Below, in pieces: positions 1 to 27,523 of a stretch of 64,000 nt of DNA. How positions within the stretch are numbered: position 1 is the stretch's first letter; each line of letters begins with the position of its first letter. Source of the stretch: Sabellastarte sp. h YS-2021 (Eukaryota; Annelida; Polychaeta; Sabellida; Sabellidae); the NCBI GenBank assembly GCA_964017235.1, contig OZ024927.1, positions 44,769,293 through 44,833,292 on the forward strand. The letters run 5' to 3'. The position numbers and the translations under genes are program-made. Under the pieces are notes generated by a model that worked only from the letters and a program-made list of their open reading frames with translations, made no database searches and was not told the origin of the DNA.

Positions 1-486
1 CATTTGATAAGCTCATGCAGTATACGTGTTAATGTAATTGTAGAATTTGTAATTGCTTCTCATAAAGCACACACATAACTCCATATCTTAATGCTTGGTG
101 TGATTTGGATTACTGGAGGGTTGCCAAGGTAACAAGTTGGTAATGTATATGAATTTAAGGTAAATATACTTGTTTAAGTCACCATCAAAAGTAATTAAGT
201 AATTAATTATTAAGTTTAACTTTAATCAGAAATGTGTAATAGTGGAAGTGCTGATGAGTGAATAAGGGTATTGGGAGTGTAAAGTTTCACTTAAATGTGT
301 ACAGATAATAATATATAACTGTATATATCCTCCTAAAGATGAAATCCTGGTGACTCCTGCATATTATTTGACAAGTAACACTGCACAATTGTGATTTGTT
401 TATTTTTGCTTTCTTTTAGCCAAACTTGGAAAAAATCGAACACAAAAACTTTCAGATATCTTTTGGTTATTCTTGTATTTTATCTT

Positions 487-492
487 TTTATT
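487..492 (-). terminator. candidate poly(A) signal of beta-tubulin
   Basis: AATAAA on the minus strand, 209 nt past the stop codon, in an AT-rich stretch. Other AATAAA-like hexamers lie nearby, so the real site is uncertain. The rest of 1-700 is AT-rich 3' UTR/flank with no other feature that I can support. Confidence 0.3.
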
Positions 493-700
493 AAATTTAT
501 TTAATCTGGTATAAAATATTTCGTTTTATTTTGTTGGTATTCAGACACCAAGCCATTTATATTGGCTTCTACTTAAAAATAATATAGAATGCATTTTTTG
601 ACAATTGATTTGAATAATTACATAGATGATGTTTTAGGCACATAAAGTTTTAAAAAGGGATGTTCCAGGTAGATGTTGTTCTGACATTGAGATGTGTTCA

Positions 701-17445
<16,745 letters not shown>

Positions 17446-17576
17446 GTTTGTATGTAAATGTCTATTTATAATGAGATAAAAAAAGAAATTCCTTTTCTCT
17501 GAATAAACCCACAACCCACTTCTTCCTTTTGCCAAGTCAATATGGCCTCTGTGATGAGACTCACTGATGCCGATGG

Positions 17577-17584
17577 TTATATAA
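17577..17584 (-). promoter_or_regulatory. candidate TATA box upstream of beta-tubulin exon 1
   Basis: The palindrome TTATATAA lies about 132 nt upstream of the start codon, a distance that fits a short 5' UTR. Only the motif and position support it; no transcript start can be seen. Confidence 0.3.
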
Positions 17585-17919
17585 GTAGTCTAGCCTTTGT
17601 AAAGGCTGAAGTTTCTTTGTAATTAACAAAAGATGTCTGTACGAGTGTATATCATATGTACATTCTTTTATTTTCCACCATGAGCCATATTGGTTTTAAA
17701 TAGTGGAACGTACAGACTGTAACATTTTCTTTCTATTCACTGGTGACACTTACCATGTATAATTAGCGCAACAAATTCGTCCCAATTTTCCATTTATATT
17801 TCTTAAACAGCTGCACTAAAATCTGTGGTGAAATGTCGGAGAAGTCTCAAGTGAAATATTGGTGTTTTTATAGTCGCTAATGCAACTATAAATATTACTA
17901 CTTTAATTTACTTATTAAC

Positions 17920-18288
17920 ATATGTCACTTATGAAAATTAACAACATAATATTCATGCTATGCACTTGCATAATTAAGCATCTCCTTATCTGTTGCATTT
18001 AGAGCTTTAAAATTGTAATATTGGGAGGTCACACGATACCATATGCAGAGAGTCACGGTCAGTGTTAACCACCACCCCCCCCCCCCCCCCCCCCCCCCGG
18101 CCTATGAGTCGCAGATTTTGAATTTTTGCCTCTTATCTCCTTTATCGTTGCTTTTAGAGCTTTCGAATATATTAGGAGGTAGTTGAAAGCCATATATATG
18201 CATTGAGTCTAGAGGGCAGGTCAGACACTTACACGCTTGTCCTCCTTATGGGCCAAACTGGGGTCATGAACTCGCAGATTTTGTGTTT
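17920..18288. repeat. imperfect ~140-bp repeats and poly-C tract
   Basis: Related units share a GAGCTTT(A/C)(G/A)AAT core and TCTCCTTATC-type segments (near 17982-18066 and 18134-18215), and CTCGCAGATTTTG recurs at 18110 and 18271. A run of about 30 C lies at 18068-18098. The outer Ngaro-like element is inserted into the last unit. The part at 17931-17985 also matches one arm of the foldback at 59362-59480. Confidence 0.6.
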
Positions 18289-18322
18289 TGACGAGCACAA
18301 CCCGGGAGAGTTTGTGGTATCA
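18289..18322 (+). repeat. A1 repeat, first part, of outer Ngaro-like element
   Basis: TGACGAGCACAACCCGGGAG onward to GGTATCA. It matches 33016-33049 with one change. Cut off by the inner element right after GGTATCA. Confidence 0.93.
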
Positions 18323-21218
18323 GTCCCAAGCCCAAAGTAAAATAAACCAAGATGGAGGAGATCAAAGATGAGAGTTGGTAGACCTTTGAGATTAACAACT
18401 CCGCTTTTGCGGAATAAAATTATTTTATTTTTTAAAAATTAGTATAGTTAGTTGATTACACACATAAATCTACATCTACATAACAATAGTTGCCCTAGGG
18501 TGACCTTGACCTTAAGGTCACCTTAACTATACCAAATAATCGTACATAAACAACATTGGGCAACTCATCAAAATACATATTTGTACGTACACTATATTAG
18601 CTAGATATACACATAGTTAGCATTGTATTCACTGAGACAATTACATACTAAGAAGTTATAAAACAAAATTACATGAGAATACGATTTCATAGATTACATA
18701 AGGTAGTATATATACTGTATCTGTACAGATTGTATGTTTATACACTAATAGCTTGTAAAATGTATTGTTTCACAGTACAGTTAAGACACACAAAATATGT
18801 ACAAGATAAATATCGGTAAAATTAAAGAGTACAATACTTTGGTTACAGACAGTTGAAGCTAGAATTTATGATGAAATCATAAAGCCCCCTTGTAGGGGAT
18901 AACTACACAAGAGTGATAATGCACTCTAACCAATCATATATAGCTGCTCATGTCACAACTTAGGAATCTGTTTGAAGAATTTTAAGTACATAATCAAAGT
19001 TATTTACATTGTACAGATTGTAACTCATTCAAGAAAAACCCACCTAGCGAAATAGCAATAATTATAACCAACTGTCACCTTTGAGGGAAGGGAGGGATGG
19101 GTAAAAATTTAAGTCTTGTTTGAACATCAACTTTCTAAGGAATAAACAAAGAATGGCGGGAAAGTGCTTATATAGGGGGAAGGTGTAGTAATTGATACAA
19201 AATAGTGCCTGGTGCATACTAATCTGTGAGACTAAGAGAGGGCAGTGACTGAACCACCTTCCCCCAGGTTAAGGGTAAGGTTGCTACAGTCCCAAGCCCA
19301 AAGTAAAATAAACCAAGATGGAGGAGATCAAAGATGAGAGTTGGTAGACCTTTGAGATTAACAACTCCGCTTTTGCGGAATAAAATTATTTTATTTTTTA
19401 AAAATTAGTATAGTTAGTTGATTACACACATAAATCTACATCTACATAACAATAGTTGCCCTAGGGTGACCTTGACCTTAAGGTCACCTTAACTATACCA
19501 AATAATCGTACATAAACAACATTGGGCAACTCATCAAAATACATATTTGTACGTACACTATATTAGCTAGATATACACATAGTTAGCATTGTATTCACTG
19601 AGACAATTACATACTAAGAAGTTATAAAACAAAATTACATGAGAATACGATTTCATAGATTACATAAGGTAGTATATATACTGTATCTGTACAGATTGTA
19701 TGTTTATACACTAATAGCTTGTAAAATGTATTGTTTCACAGTACAGTTAAGACACACAAAATATGTACAAGATAAATATCGGTAAAATTAAAGAGTACAA
19801 TACTTTGGTTACAGACAGTTGAAGCTAGAATTTATGATGAAATCATAAAGCCCCCTTGTAGGGGATAACTACACAAGAGTGATAATGCACTCTAACCAAT
19901 CATATATAGCTGCTCATGTCACAACTTAGGAATCTGTTTGAAGAATTTTAAGTACATAATCAAAGTTATTTACATTGTACAGATTGTAACTCATTCAAGA
20001 AAAACCCACCTAGCGAAATAGCAATAATTATAACCAACTGTCACCTTTGAGGGAAGGGAGGGATGGGTAAAAATTTAAGTCTTGTTTGAACATCAACTTT
20101 CTAAGGAATAAACAAAGAATGGCGGGAAAGTGCTTATATTGGGGGAAGGTGTAGTAATTGATACAAAATAGTGCCTGGTGCATACTAATCTGTGAGACTA
20201 AGAGAGGGCAGTGACTGAACCACCTTCCCCCAGGTTAAGGGTAAGGTTGCTACAGTCCCAAGCCCAAAGTAAAATAAACCAAGATGGAGGAGATCAAAGA
20301 TGAGAGTTGGTAGACCTTTGAGATTAACAACTCCGCTTTTGCGGAATAAAATTATTTTATTTTTTAAAAATTAGTATAGTTAGTTGATTACACACATAAA
20401 TCTACATCTACATAACAATAGTTGCCCTAGGGTGACCTTGACCTTAAGGTCACCTTAACTATACCAAATAATCGTACATAAACAACATTGGGCAACTCAT
20501 CAAAATACATATTTGTACGTACACTATATTAGCTAGATATACACATAGTTAGCATTGTATTCACTGAGACAATTACATACTAAGAAGTTATAAAACAAAA
20601 TTACATGAGAATACGATTTCATAGATTACATAAGGTAGTATATATACTGTATCTGTACAGATTGTATGTTTATACACTAATAGCTTGTAAAATGTATTGT
20701 TTCACAGTACAGTTAAGACACACAAAATATGTACAAGATAAATATCGGTAAAATTAAAGAGTACAATACTTTGGTTACAGACAGTTGAAGCTAGAATTTA
20801 TGATGAAATCATAAAGCCCCCTTGTAGGGGATAACTACACAAGAGTGATAATGCACTCTAACCAATCATATATAGCTGCTCATGTCACAACTTAGGAATC
20901 TGTTTGAAGAATTTTAAGTACATAATCAAAGTTATTTACATTGTACAGATTGTAACTCATTCAAGAAAAACCCACCTAGCGAAATAGCAATAATTATAAC
21001 CAACTGTCACCTTTGAGGGAAGGGAGGGATGGGTAAAAATTTAAGTCTTGTTTGAACATCAACTTTCTAAGGAATAAACAAAGAATGGCGGGAAAGTGCT
21101 TATATTGGGGGAAGGTGTAGTAATTGATACAAAATAGTGCCTGGTGCATACTAATCTGTGAGACTAAGAGAGGGCAGTGACTGAACCACCTTCCCCCAGG
21201 TTAAGGGTAAGGTTGCTA
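18321..21218 (-). repeat. three tandem 966-bp A-linker-B units of the inner element
   Basis: Units 18321-19286, 19287-20252 and 20253-21218 are each exactly 966 bp and nearly identical (for example TATATAGGGGG in unit 1, TATATTGGGGG in units 2 and 3). Within a unit the first 725 bp equals B1 (21219-21943), about 55 bp is linker, and the last ~187 bp equals A1 (27524-27710). Each B contains TGACCTTGACCTTAAGGTCA (18501-18520 in unit 1). Confidence 0.97.
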
Positions 21219-21943
21219 CAGTCCCAAGCCCAAAGTAAAATAAACCAAGATGGAGGAGATCAAAGATGAGAGTTGGTAGACCTTTGAGATTAACAACTCC
21301 GCTTTTGCGGAATAAAATTATTTTATTTTTTAAAAATTAGTATAGTTAGTTGATTACACACATAAATCTACATCTACATAACAATAGTTGCCCTAGGGTG
21401 ACCTTGACCTTAAGGTCACCTTAACTATACCAAATAATCGTACATAAACAACATTGGGCAACTCATCAAAATACATATTTGTACGTACACTATATTAGCT
21501 AGATATACACATAGTTAGCATTGTATTCACTGAGACAATTACATACTAAGAAGTTATAAAACAAAATTACATGAGAATACGATTTCATAGATTACATAAG
21601 GTAGTATATATACTGTATCTGTACAGATTGTATGTTTATACACTAATAGCTTGTAAAATGTATTGTTTCACAGTACAGTTAAGACACACAAAATATGTAC
21701 AAGATAAATATCGGTAAAATTAAAGAGTACAATACTTTGGTTACAGACAGTTGAAGCTAGAATTTATGATGAAATCATAAAGCCCCCTTGTAGGGGATAA
21801 CTACACAAGAGTGATAATGCACTCTAACCAATCATATATAGCTGCTCATGTCACAACTTAGGAATCTGTTTGAAGAATTTTAAGTACATAATCAAAGTTA
21901 TTTACATTGTACAGATTGTAACTCATTCAAGAAAAACCCACCA
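21219..21943 (-). repeat. B1 repeat of inner element
   Basis: Same as the first 725 bp of each 966-bp unit. Identity stops at AAAACCCACC, after which the sequence runs into the 3' end of the YR region. Confidence 0.95.
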
Positions 21944-22028
21944 AGCACCCAATCAAAGTAGGGGTAGGGTAGAAATAAGACAAGAATATAAATTACACAT
22001 GAAAACCGTGAGCCCCAAGTGCGATACT

Positions 22029-23063
22029 TTATTTGGCAAACACTTTCTTAAATGTTTCAGCCACACCTTTGGCATTGAGTGGATCCGCCACTATATATGT
22101 GTATACTGAATCTGAAGACCATGTTCCGTGGTCTTTAATTTTTTGCAAATCAATGTTCTGGTTGAAGGCCAGGGTCGCCCCTGACCTTCTGAATGTGTGA
22201 AAATTATGGAACTGAGGATCTAAACCTATTATGGAGAGAATTTTCTTGAGGTGGGAACGTGCCCTAACCTGTGTGACTGGTGATTGGTCAATGCAAAAAA
22301 GAGGGGAATTATCTGAAACTGGGTAGGCCTTGTGCATCTCTATAAAACTGGTGAGTGGGCATAACAAGGAGTTCTGTAAACGAGGTAAGATAATAAAGGA
22401 GCCCTGATTAGAAGCTTGAAGAGTCTTACTCCATTTGACCAGTACTATGGCATAGGAAGAATCCACTAAAATGTCCCCTCTACATAGCTGTTTACTAAGG
22501 TCGAAGGAGAGCCTGGAGGGGGGAAGAAGATTCGAAATTCTTAGGAAACCAAAGAATGCAAAAAGATAAAGAGTACTAAACACAAGTGGATGGGGGAGGA
22601 GTTGACAAGCTCTTATAATCTGGATCAGGGAAGAGATGTCAAAAATTCCTTTGAATTTAGGGGGCTGTCTAATTGATACATTGACAGCTTTCAGCATTAA
22701 TCTTACTTTGATGTGGTCAAAGATAGTGTCTGGTATTTCAAACCATTTCAGTTGAGATTTAATGGCCGATATGTAATTTAAAATAGAAGAATGCCTGAGG
22801 CCATTGTATGTGAGAAATTCAATAAACATGAGTACTGTGCTTAACTCAATAGACACGAAACTTTTACCTACAAATTCACAAAAAGCCATGAAGGTGATAA
22901 ACATGCCCTTGTAAGAGCTCCAAGTTTTGGGTCTGTAAGCCTGAGTGAGTCTATGAGTAACTCTGGACAGCAAGGCTGAGGCCAGGGGAGATGAGTCTGT
23001 AATAATGAGAAAAACACAAAATAAATTAAATATCATAATTGATTTCGAAGAAACTTGGATCAA
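22029..23063 (-). CDS. tyrosine recombinase of inner Ngaro-like element
   Basis: 344-residue frame for the integrase of the element, which joins a circular cDNA to the target by strand exchange through a covalent 3'-phosphotyrosine. The catalytic set is visible: first Arg in FFGFLRISNL (about residue 176), HTFRRS with His and second Arg (about 293-296), HGTW (about 315) and Tyr in YTYI (about 322). An N-terminal SAM-like core-binding part precedes it (YRPKTWSSYKGMF.., about residues 42-130). The first ~25 residues look non-coding; the frame overlaps the RT frame by 38 bp, so expression may need splicing, reinitiation or frameshifting. Intact. Confidence 0.93.
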   Translation of the reverse strand: MIQVSSKSIMIFNLFCVFLIITDSSPLASALLSRVTHRLTQAYRPKTWSSYKGMFITFMAFCEFVGKSFVSIELSTVLMFIEFLTYNGLRHSSILNYISAIKSQLKWFEIPDTIFDHIKVRLMLKAVNVSIRQPPKFKGIFDISSLIQIIRACQLLPHPLVFSTLYLFAFFGFLRISNLLPPSRLSFDLSKQLCRGDILVDSSYAIVLVKWSKTLQASNQGSFIILPRLQNSLLCPLTSFIEMHKAYPVSDNSPLFCIDQSPVTQVRARSHLKKILSIIGLDPQFHNFHTFRRSGATLAFNQNIDLQKIKDHGTWSSDSVYTYIVADPLNAKGVAETFKKVFAK

Positions 23064-25725
23064 TCTGATGCCAGATTGGATCCCTTATTAGGTGGTTAAT
23101 TGTAGCTTCAAAGGCCTTGTGACTGTCCATACATGATAGCATGTCTGCTATTTTGTTGTGTTTGCCTGGAATATGAACAACTTCTAATTCTATATCCCAC
23201 ATTGCTGTTAGGAGCCATATGTTCCGAATCATGGCTCCCAGGTGTCTACATTTAGTATAACCTCTACCACATACTGTGACAACTGCTAGATTGTCAACTT
23301 TAAAAACGACTCTTTGATGACGCCACATGTGACCCCAAACGCGTAATGCTATCAAAATATTCAGCATCTCATACTGGGTTATGCTTAGTTCATGCTGAGT
23401 CTGGAGAGCGTCAGGAATAGGAGTTGTGTAAACCCTATTACCCCAAACCCCACCCATGCCCTGGAGACAGGCATCAATTTCAATTGTCTCATGAAACAGT
23501 GCATTTACATGGTCATATGTGGTGAGGCCATTAAAAGATGGCATGAACGCCTGAAACCAGGCTATATCTCTTCTAATATCTGAATTAACTTCAATGTTAC
23601 TGCTAGTTGCCTGCCTAAGAGCATTCAGTAATCGATTTGTAAAATATCTGGAAGATTTAACACATTTATGGACGAACATGATGCTACCTATGATGGACTG
23701 GAGCTGTCTTTTTGTTATATGAGTTTGAGTCTGAATGTGCTTACATTTATTAATAATCTCCTGCTGTTTTTCATCTGAGATGAACAGAGTTTTGTCTTTG
23801 GTGTTTACCATGATACCCAGACAATTGCAAACCTGGGTAGGCCTAACCAATTTCTTTGGACTGATGGGAAACCCTAGCCTTTCCAAAAGGCTTAATAAGA
23901 AGTCACATTGGTCATCTGCATCTGATTTTTTTGAACATCCAATCATATCATCAACGTAGGCAAACATCTGATAACCCTGCTTGTGCATGAGAAAGCGAAA
24001 GAAGCTGGTTAGTCGGGTCATGGCCATGCTCCCAGATCTGTGTCCAAATGGACAAAAAAGATCGCTATAATACTGATTATTCCAATGCAAACACAACAGA
24101 TTATAGTCACTGGGGTCAATACGCAGCTGCCTGAAGGCCCGAGATAGATCAATCTTATACAGGACAGCATCTGGACCTAAACTTTTTAGTGTATCCGTGA
24201 TATTATCTACAGTGGGGTATTGTAATTTATAAATGGTATCCATGTAAATATTAGCCGGAGTAAAGTAATTTACAGAATTTTGAAGAGGCCAGCTGAGATC
24301 TATTATAATGCGTCTGTTATCACTGTCTATTTTGTTTCTAGACATAAAAGGTGACACATGGGTTGCTTTGCCGTAAGGGGGTTCTGTAAAAGGGCCTGCT
24401 ATAGCCCCATGTTCTAATTCTGTTGTTAAATAAGTATCTACATGGTCAGGAAATTTAGTAGCCGATGTATGATTATCAGTATCATGCTCAAGCTGATGTT
24501 CTTTGCTATAGGGGAAATCAAGAGGGAAACCATATTTTATGAAGTATGGCAGTTGCCAATCCCAGAAACCTTCAGCTAATTCCTCAAATAATTTGAAGTT
24601 AATCTTTGAAGGAAGCAAAATACGGGCTTCTTCAAAATTGTACTTTCCTGTTCTTCTGACCATACGATGTATGGCCACTGGATCAAAATTGTTATCACTG
24701 ATAATTATTTTTGGTTCTAAAGATAGGCGAGTACTTTTATAGGTCAAATTGTTAATAGGCAGAAAACCCAATGCATTTGTTTGTTGCCTCAAGCATTTGT
24801 CTAAGTCTTGACATTTGTCAGTGATACAAGGGACATTTACCTTCTTGATATGATTTTTTCCCAGTCTAGTTACTGTTATGATATCTGCAGACTTAGTCAA
24901 ATCTATGTCTGAATGCAGGCCAATGACTGAATTTGCCTCAATAGTATCTGATTTGTAGTCATGCTCAGTTGCTATAGCATCCATGGTTTTGATACTAGTT
25001 TTTCTTTTGACTTGCCCCATACATATTGGGTTGTCCAATGTTTTCTTAATGTCAAATTCGGTTAATGAGTCACTTGAGTTAAGTGAGTCATAATTGTCTC
25101 CGAGTGGTGATTTGTTCTGAACTATAGTAATCCCCTTTATTTTACAATAGTCTGAACCTACATCACTCTGTACGCCTGGAAAAATGTCTCTGGAGGGATA
25201 ACCCTCATTGTCTTTACATTTTTTATATACAGTCACACATTCACTGGTAACCTTAGCACCAGATGATAAAGTACTTTCATATGTTAAGGGTAACACTTTA
25301 TCAGACATTTCATGTGCAAGTCCACAGTGACGTTCATCTGGTGAACTTTTTTGAGATACTTCATTGACAGTACAACCAGTCACTTCTTTTGTACCAACAG
25401 TCCCGTTTCTGCGGGTATCAGTTGAATTTTTGTCAAGCAGTTTAATGATTTCTTGTTCCGCCAAAACCCCTAATACAGCAAAACGATTGCTGTCTGTTAA
25501 TTTTTGAGATTTATGTGAAATTGGGTTAGAAACATTGGAACACTTCTTTTTACCGCCTTGAATAGGACTGATGGTACACTTGTTTTTTGCATAAAAGGTT
25601 CTTGATCTTACTACTATGCTAGTGGACATATCTTTAACCCTGTTCTTGTCAACGCTGTTTCCCCTACGACCATCTAAACTGTTACAAACTTGTTTAATAT
25701 TTCTATTTACATAAGAATTATACAC
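23026..25725 (-). CDS. reverse transcriptase-RNase H of inner Ngaro-like element
   Basis: 899-residue intact frame. Residues 1 to about 340 are a poorly conserved extension of unknown role. RT fingers-palm follows (about 345-650), with IDLSRAFRQLRIDP and the catalytic YVDDM at about residue 590 (23941-23965). RNase H follows: IDACLQGMGGVWG (about 750), YEMLNILIALRVWG, VFKVDNLAVV (about 810) and GKHNKIADML (about 855), giving the Asp/Glu/Asp/Asp set. The frame ends soon after RNase H with no methyltransferase, as in Ngaro. It copies the element RNA into cDNA and removes the RNA strand. Confidence 0.95.
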   Translation of the reverse strand: MYNSYVNRNIKQVCNSLDGRRGNSVDKNRVKDMSTSIVVRSRTFYAKNKCTISPIQGGKKKCSNVSNPISHKSQKLTDSNRFAVLGVLAEQEIIKLLDKNSTDTRRNGTVGTKEVTGCTVNEVSQKSSPDERHCGLAHEMSDKVLPLTYESTLSSGAKVTSECVTVYKKCKDNEGYPSRDIFPGVQSDVGSDYCKIKGITIVQNKSPLGDNYDSLNSSDSLTEFDIKKTLDNPICMGQVKRKTSIKTMDAIATEHDYKSDTIEANSVIGLHSDIDLTKSADIITVTRLGKNHIKKVNVPCITDKCQDLDKCLRQQTNALGFLPINNLTYKSTRLSLEPKIIISDNNFDPVAIHRMVRRTGKYNFEEARILLPSKINFKLFEELAEGFWDWQLPYFIKYGFPLDFPYSKEHQLEHDTDNHTSATKFPDHVDTYLTTELEHGAIAGPFTEPPYGKATHVSPFMSRNKIDSDNRRIIIDLSWPLQNSVNYFTPANIYMDTIYKLQYPTVDNITDTLKSLGPDAVLYKIDLSRAFRQLRIDPSDYNLLCLHWNNQYYSDLFCPFGHRSGSMAMTRLTSFFRFLMHKQGYQMFAYVDDMIGCSKKSDADDQCDFLLSLLERLGFPISPKKLVRPTQVCNCLGIMVNTKDKTLFISDEKQQEIINKCKHIQTQTHITKRQLQSIIGSIMFVHKCVKSSRYFTNRLLNALRQATSSNIEVNSDIRRDIAWFQAFMPSFNGLTTYDHVNALFHETIEIDACLQGMGGVWGNRVYTTPIPDALQTQHELSITQYEMLNILIALRVWGHMWRHQRVVFKVDNLAVVTVCGRGYTKCRHLGAMIRNIWLLTAMWDIELEVVHIPGKHNKIADMLSCMDSHKAFEATINHLIRDPIWHQIDPSFFEINYDI

Positions 25726-25766
25726 AACTCTTGCTGAAACGGGAAAGGGAACATGAGCAGCTGTTT

Positions 25767-27374
25767 TCAGTTTTTTGGAAGCTTAAAGCAGTCTTTTTTG
25801 CTATGATTTTCATGTTTATTGTACATTGAGAAACAGTGTTGACAACTGTGCTTTAAGAGCATGTTCTGCCACTCATGATCACTGTGTTTTGCACAAGTAC
25901 CTTTATTATACTTAAAACATGGCACAATCTTGGTTATTCTACCTTTCTCCCCCCCTGCCCCATTCTGTGAGGATGATGTGTGGGCATAACGCTTACGAAT
26001 TTTGTTAACCTCCTTCAGGTTATCCCAGGCTACAACCCCATCTTGCATGCGGTGTAGTAGTACACTATGTGCGCCCTTAGCAGCCTCCCAACTATAGTCG
26101 CATGCATCCTGAAGCAACTCTGTCAAATACTCAACCATGTTCTCTTTAATGACTGGGTCCTGTTCCTCCTGACGGATCCTCAAGAACCCTAACATCCACT
26201 GACATGTAGTGAGATTATCATATGATGGGCGTTTGCGAAGACTTCCAACAAAAGCAAGGTCCTGAGGCCACTTTACTTTCTGCTTGCTATCTTTATGAAC
26301 TTTCTTCTGAATTGTTTCTAGTAAGATATCTAGGTTACCTGGTGACATATGCATAGCCCCTTCCAGTTCCTGGTATCTTTTGTTGACCTTCTGATGGATT
26401 TCCTGTGAGTTTCTGAGTGCCTGTAATGACGGTATCAGTGTGTCATCCTCCACCCCTGTCTGGTTGATGTGCTGTCTGACATCTGTGGTAGCCAAGGTCA
26501 CTGCAGCATCCTTCTGTGTTTGGTGCTGCTGCTGATGTGGTTGACCCATTGACGCCTGGGGAGCTACAGAAAACAAATGAGATGGGCCAGAAACCTGATC
26601 TTGGTTTAAGGATAAACAAGTATTAGAAAAATGTGACAGTGGCTCATTGAGTGTCCTAGCAGTCGTCTGCAACCCAGCTCCTATTGACGTCACACCAGCT
26701 GCACCTTGAACCTGTAACTGTGCCTGTGAAAGTGATGGTGATGCAATCATATTATGTACTGATGACACTGTTGAATTATTGTGAAGTGATATCTGTGGAT
26801 TCTTGGGGGCTCGCACTGCATTCAGTCTTACAAAGCTCTGTGTGGGGATCTGTGAGAATACACCATGATGTGGGCCACTAATTAACGTTTGATTGACATT
26901 ATGAAGGCTTGTGACACTGTTCATTTGACTAGTCAATGTAGATTGCCTCACCTGTTCTTTTCTTGGAGACATAATTAGATTGACACGCTCTGATTGATTT
27001 CTACTTTCTTGGGCTTGTATCTTACTTGCCATACTTGCTATAACCAATCTGTCTTTGGCTGCCTGCTCTTCTAGGGTATTGAAACGTTTGCTAATACTTT
27101 TTAGCTCTCTTAAGAGCAAAATGTCAGTACTGGTTGTCTTAGCACTGGTATCTGATGATGAATTATCAATGAGGCCACTGCCACTTACTTGCTTAGGTGT
27201 GTCCATGCCCTGTTGTTCTATAGCTCTTGTGTCAGTAGAATTCATAAAACTCGCCTGTGAGTCTCCAGACTGTGGGTCCTCTTGGTCCTCTGAGTTGCCA
27301 GGTCTGAGTGGACATCTCCTATGAAGTGGAGGCTCATGTATAGACCCACATCCACTGCAGTCTTTAGCTGCCAT
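25767..27374 (-). CDS. Gag-like protein of inner Ngaro-like element
   Basis: Open from 27506, but the first 44 codons are hydrophobic and unlike protein, so I choose the second Met (CAT at 27372-27374), giving 535-536 residues starting MAAKDCSGCGSIHEPPLHRR. The N-terminus has a CxxC..H..C cluster. The middle (about 60-330) is Gln/Ser/Thr rich and likely disordered. A conserved globular part resembles the Gag of the outer element (GSLRKRPSYDNLTTCQWMLG against LGPARRRLPFDDLNMTQFVM), and the C-terminus has CCCH/CxxC-H-C fingers (CFKYNKGTCAKHSDHEW, then CQHC..H..C). Presumed to package element RNA. Intact. Confidence 0.85.
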   Translation of the reverse strand: MAAKDCSGCGSIHEPPLHRRCPLRPGNSEDQEDPQSGDSQASFMNSTDTRAIEQQGMDTPKQVSGSGLIDNSSSDTSAKTTSTDILLLRELKSISKRFNTLEEQAAKDRLVIASMASKIQAQESRNQSERVNLIMSPRKEQVRQSTLTSQMNSVTSLHNVNQTLISGPHHGVFSQIPTQSFVRLNAVRAPKNPQISLHNNSTVSSVHNMIASPSLSQAQLQVQGAAGVTSIGAGLQTTARTLNEPLSHFSNTCLSLNQDQVSGPSHLFSVAPQASMGQPHQQQHQTQKDAAVTLATTDVRQHINQTGVEDDTLIPSLQALRNSQEIHQKVNKRYQELEGAMHMSPGNLDILLETIQKKVHKDSKQKVKWPQDLAFVGSLRKRPSYDNLTTCQWMLGFLRIRQEEQDPVIKENMVEYLTELLQDACDYSWEAAKGAHSVLLHRMQDGVVAWDNLKEVNKIRKRYAHTSSSQNGAGGEKGRITKIVPCFKYNKGTCAKHSDHEWQNMLLKHSCQHCFSMYNKHENHSKKDCFKLPKN

Positions 27375-27523
27375 GATCTTGTTGTGTCTCAGCGTGTGTA
27401 GTAAATAGAATAACAAAGTACATAAGCACACATCAAATGGTAAAACCAAGTTAAAAATCCATAAAATAACACAATAAATCGAAACTATAAATACAGAAAG
27501 CCACAACTAAAATGGCGTCATAA

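Noticed and set aside
18321-21943. Ordinary tandem satellite independent of transposons
   Set aside because: The unit is exactly the A-linker-B terminal repeat of the adjacent element, and its A part recurs at the element's other end.
27375-27506. N-terminal hydrophobic segment of the Gag-like protein as a signal peptide or membrane anchor
   Set aside because: Lies in AT-rich leader sequence; a better start (MAAKDC, followed by a zinc-binding cluster) occurs at 27374.
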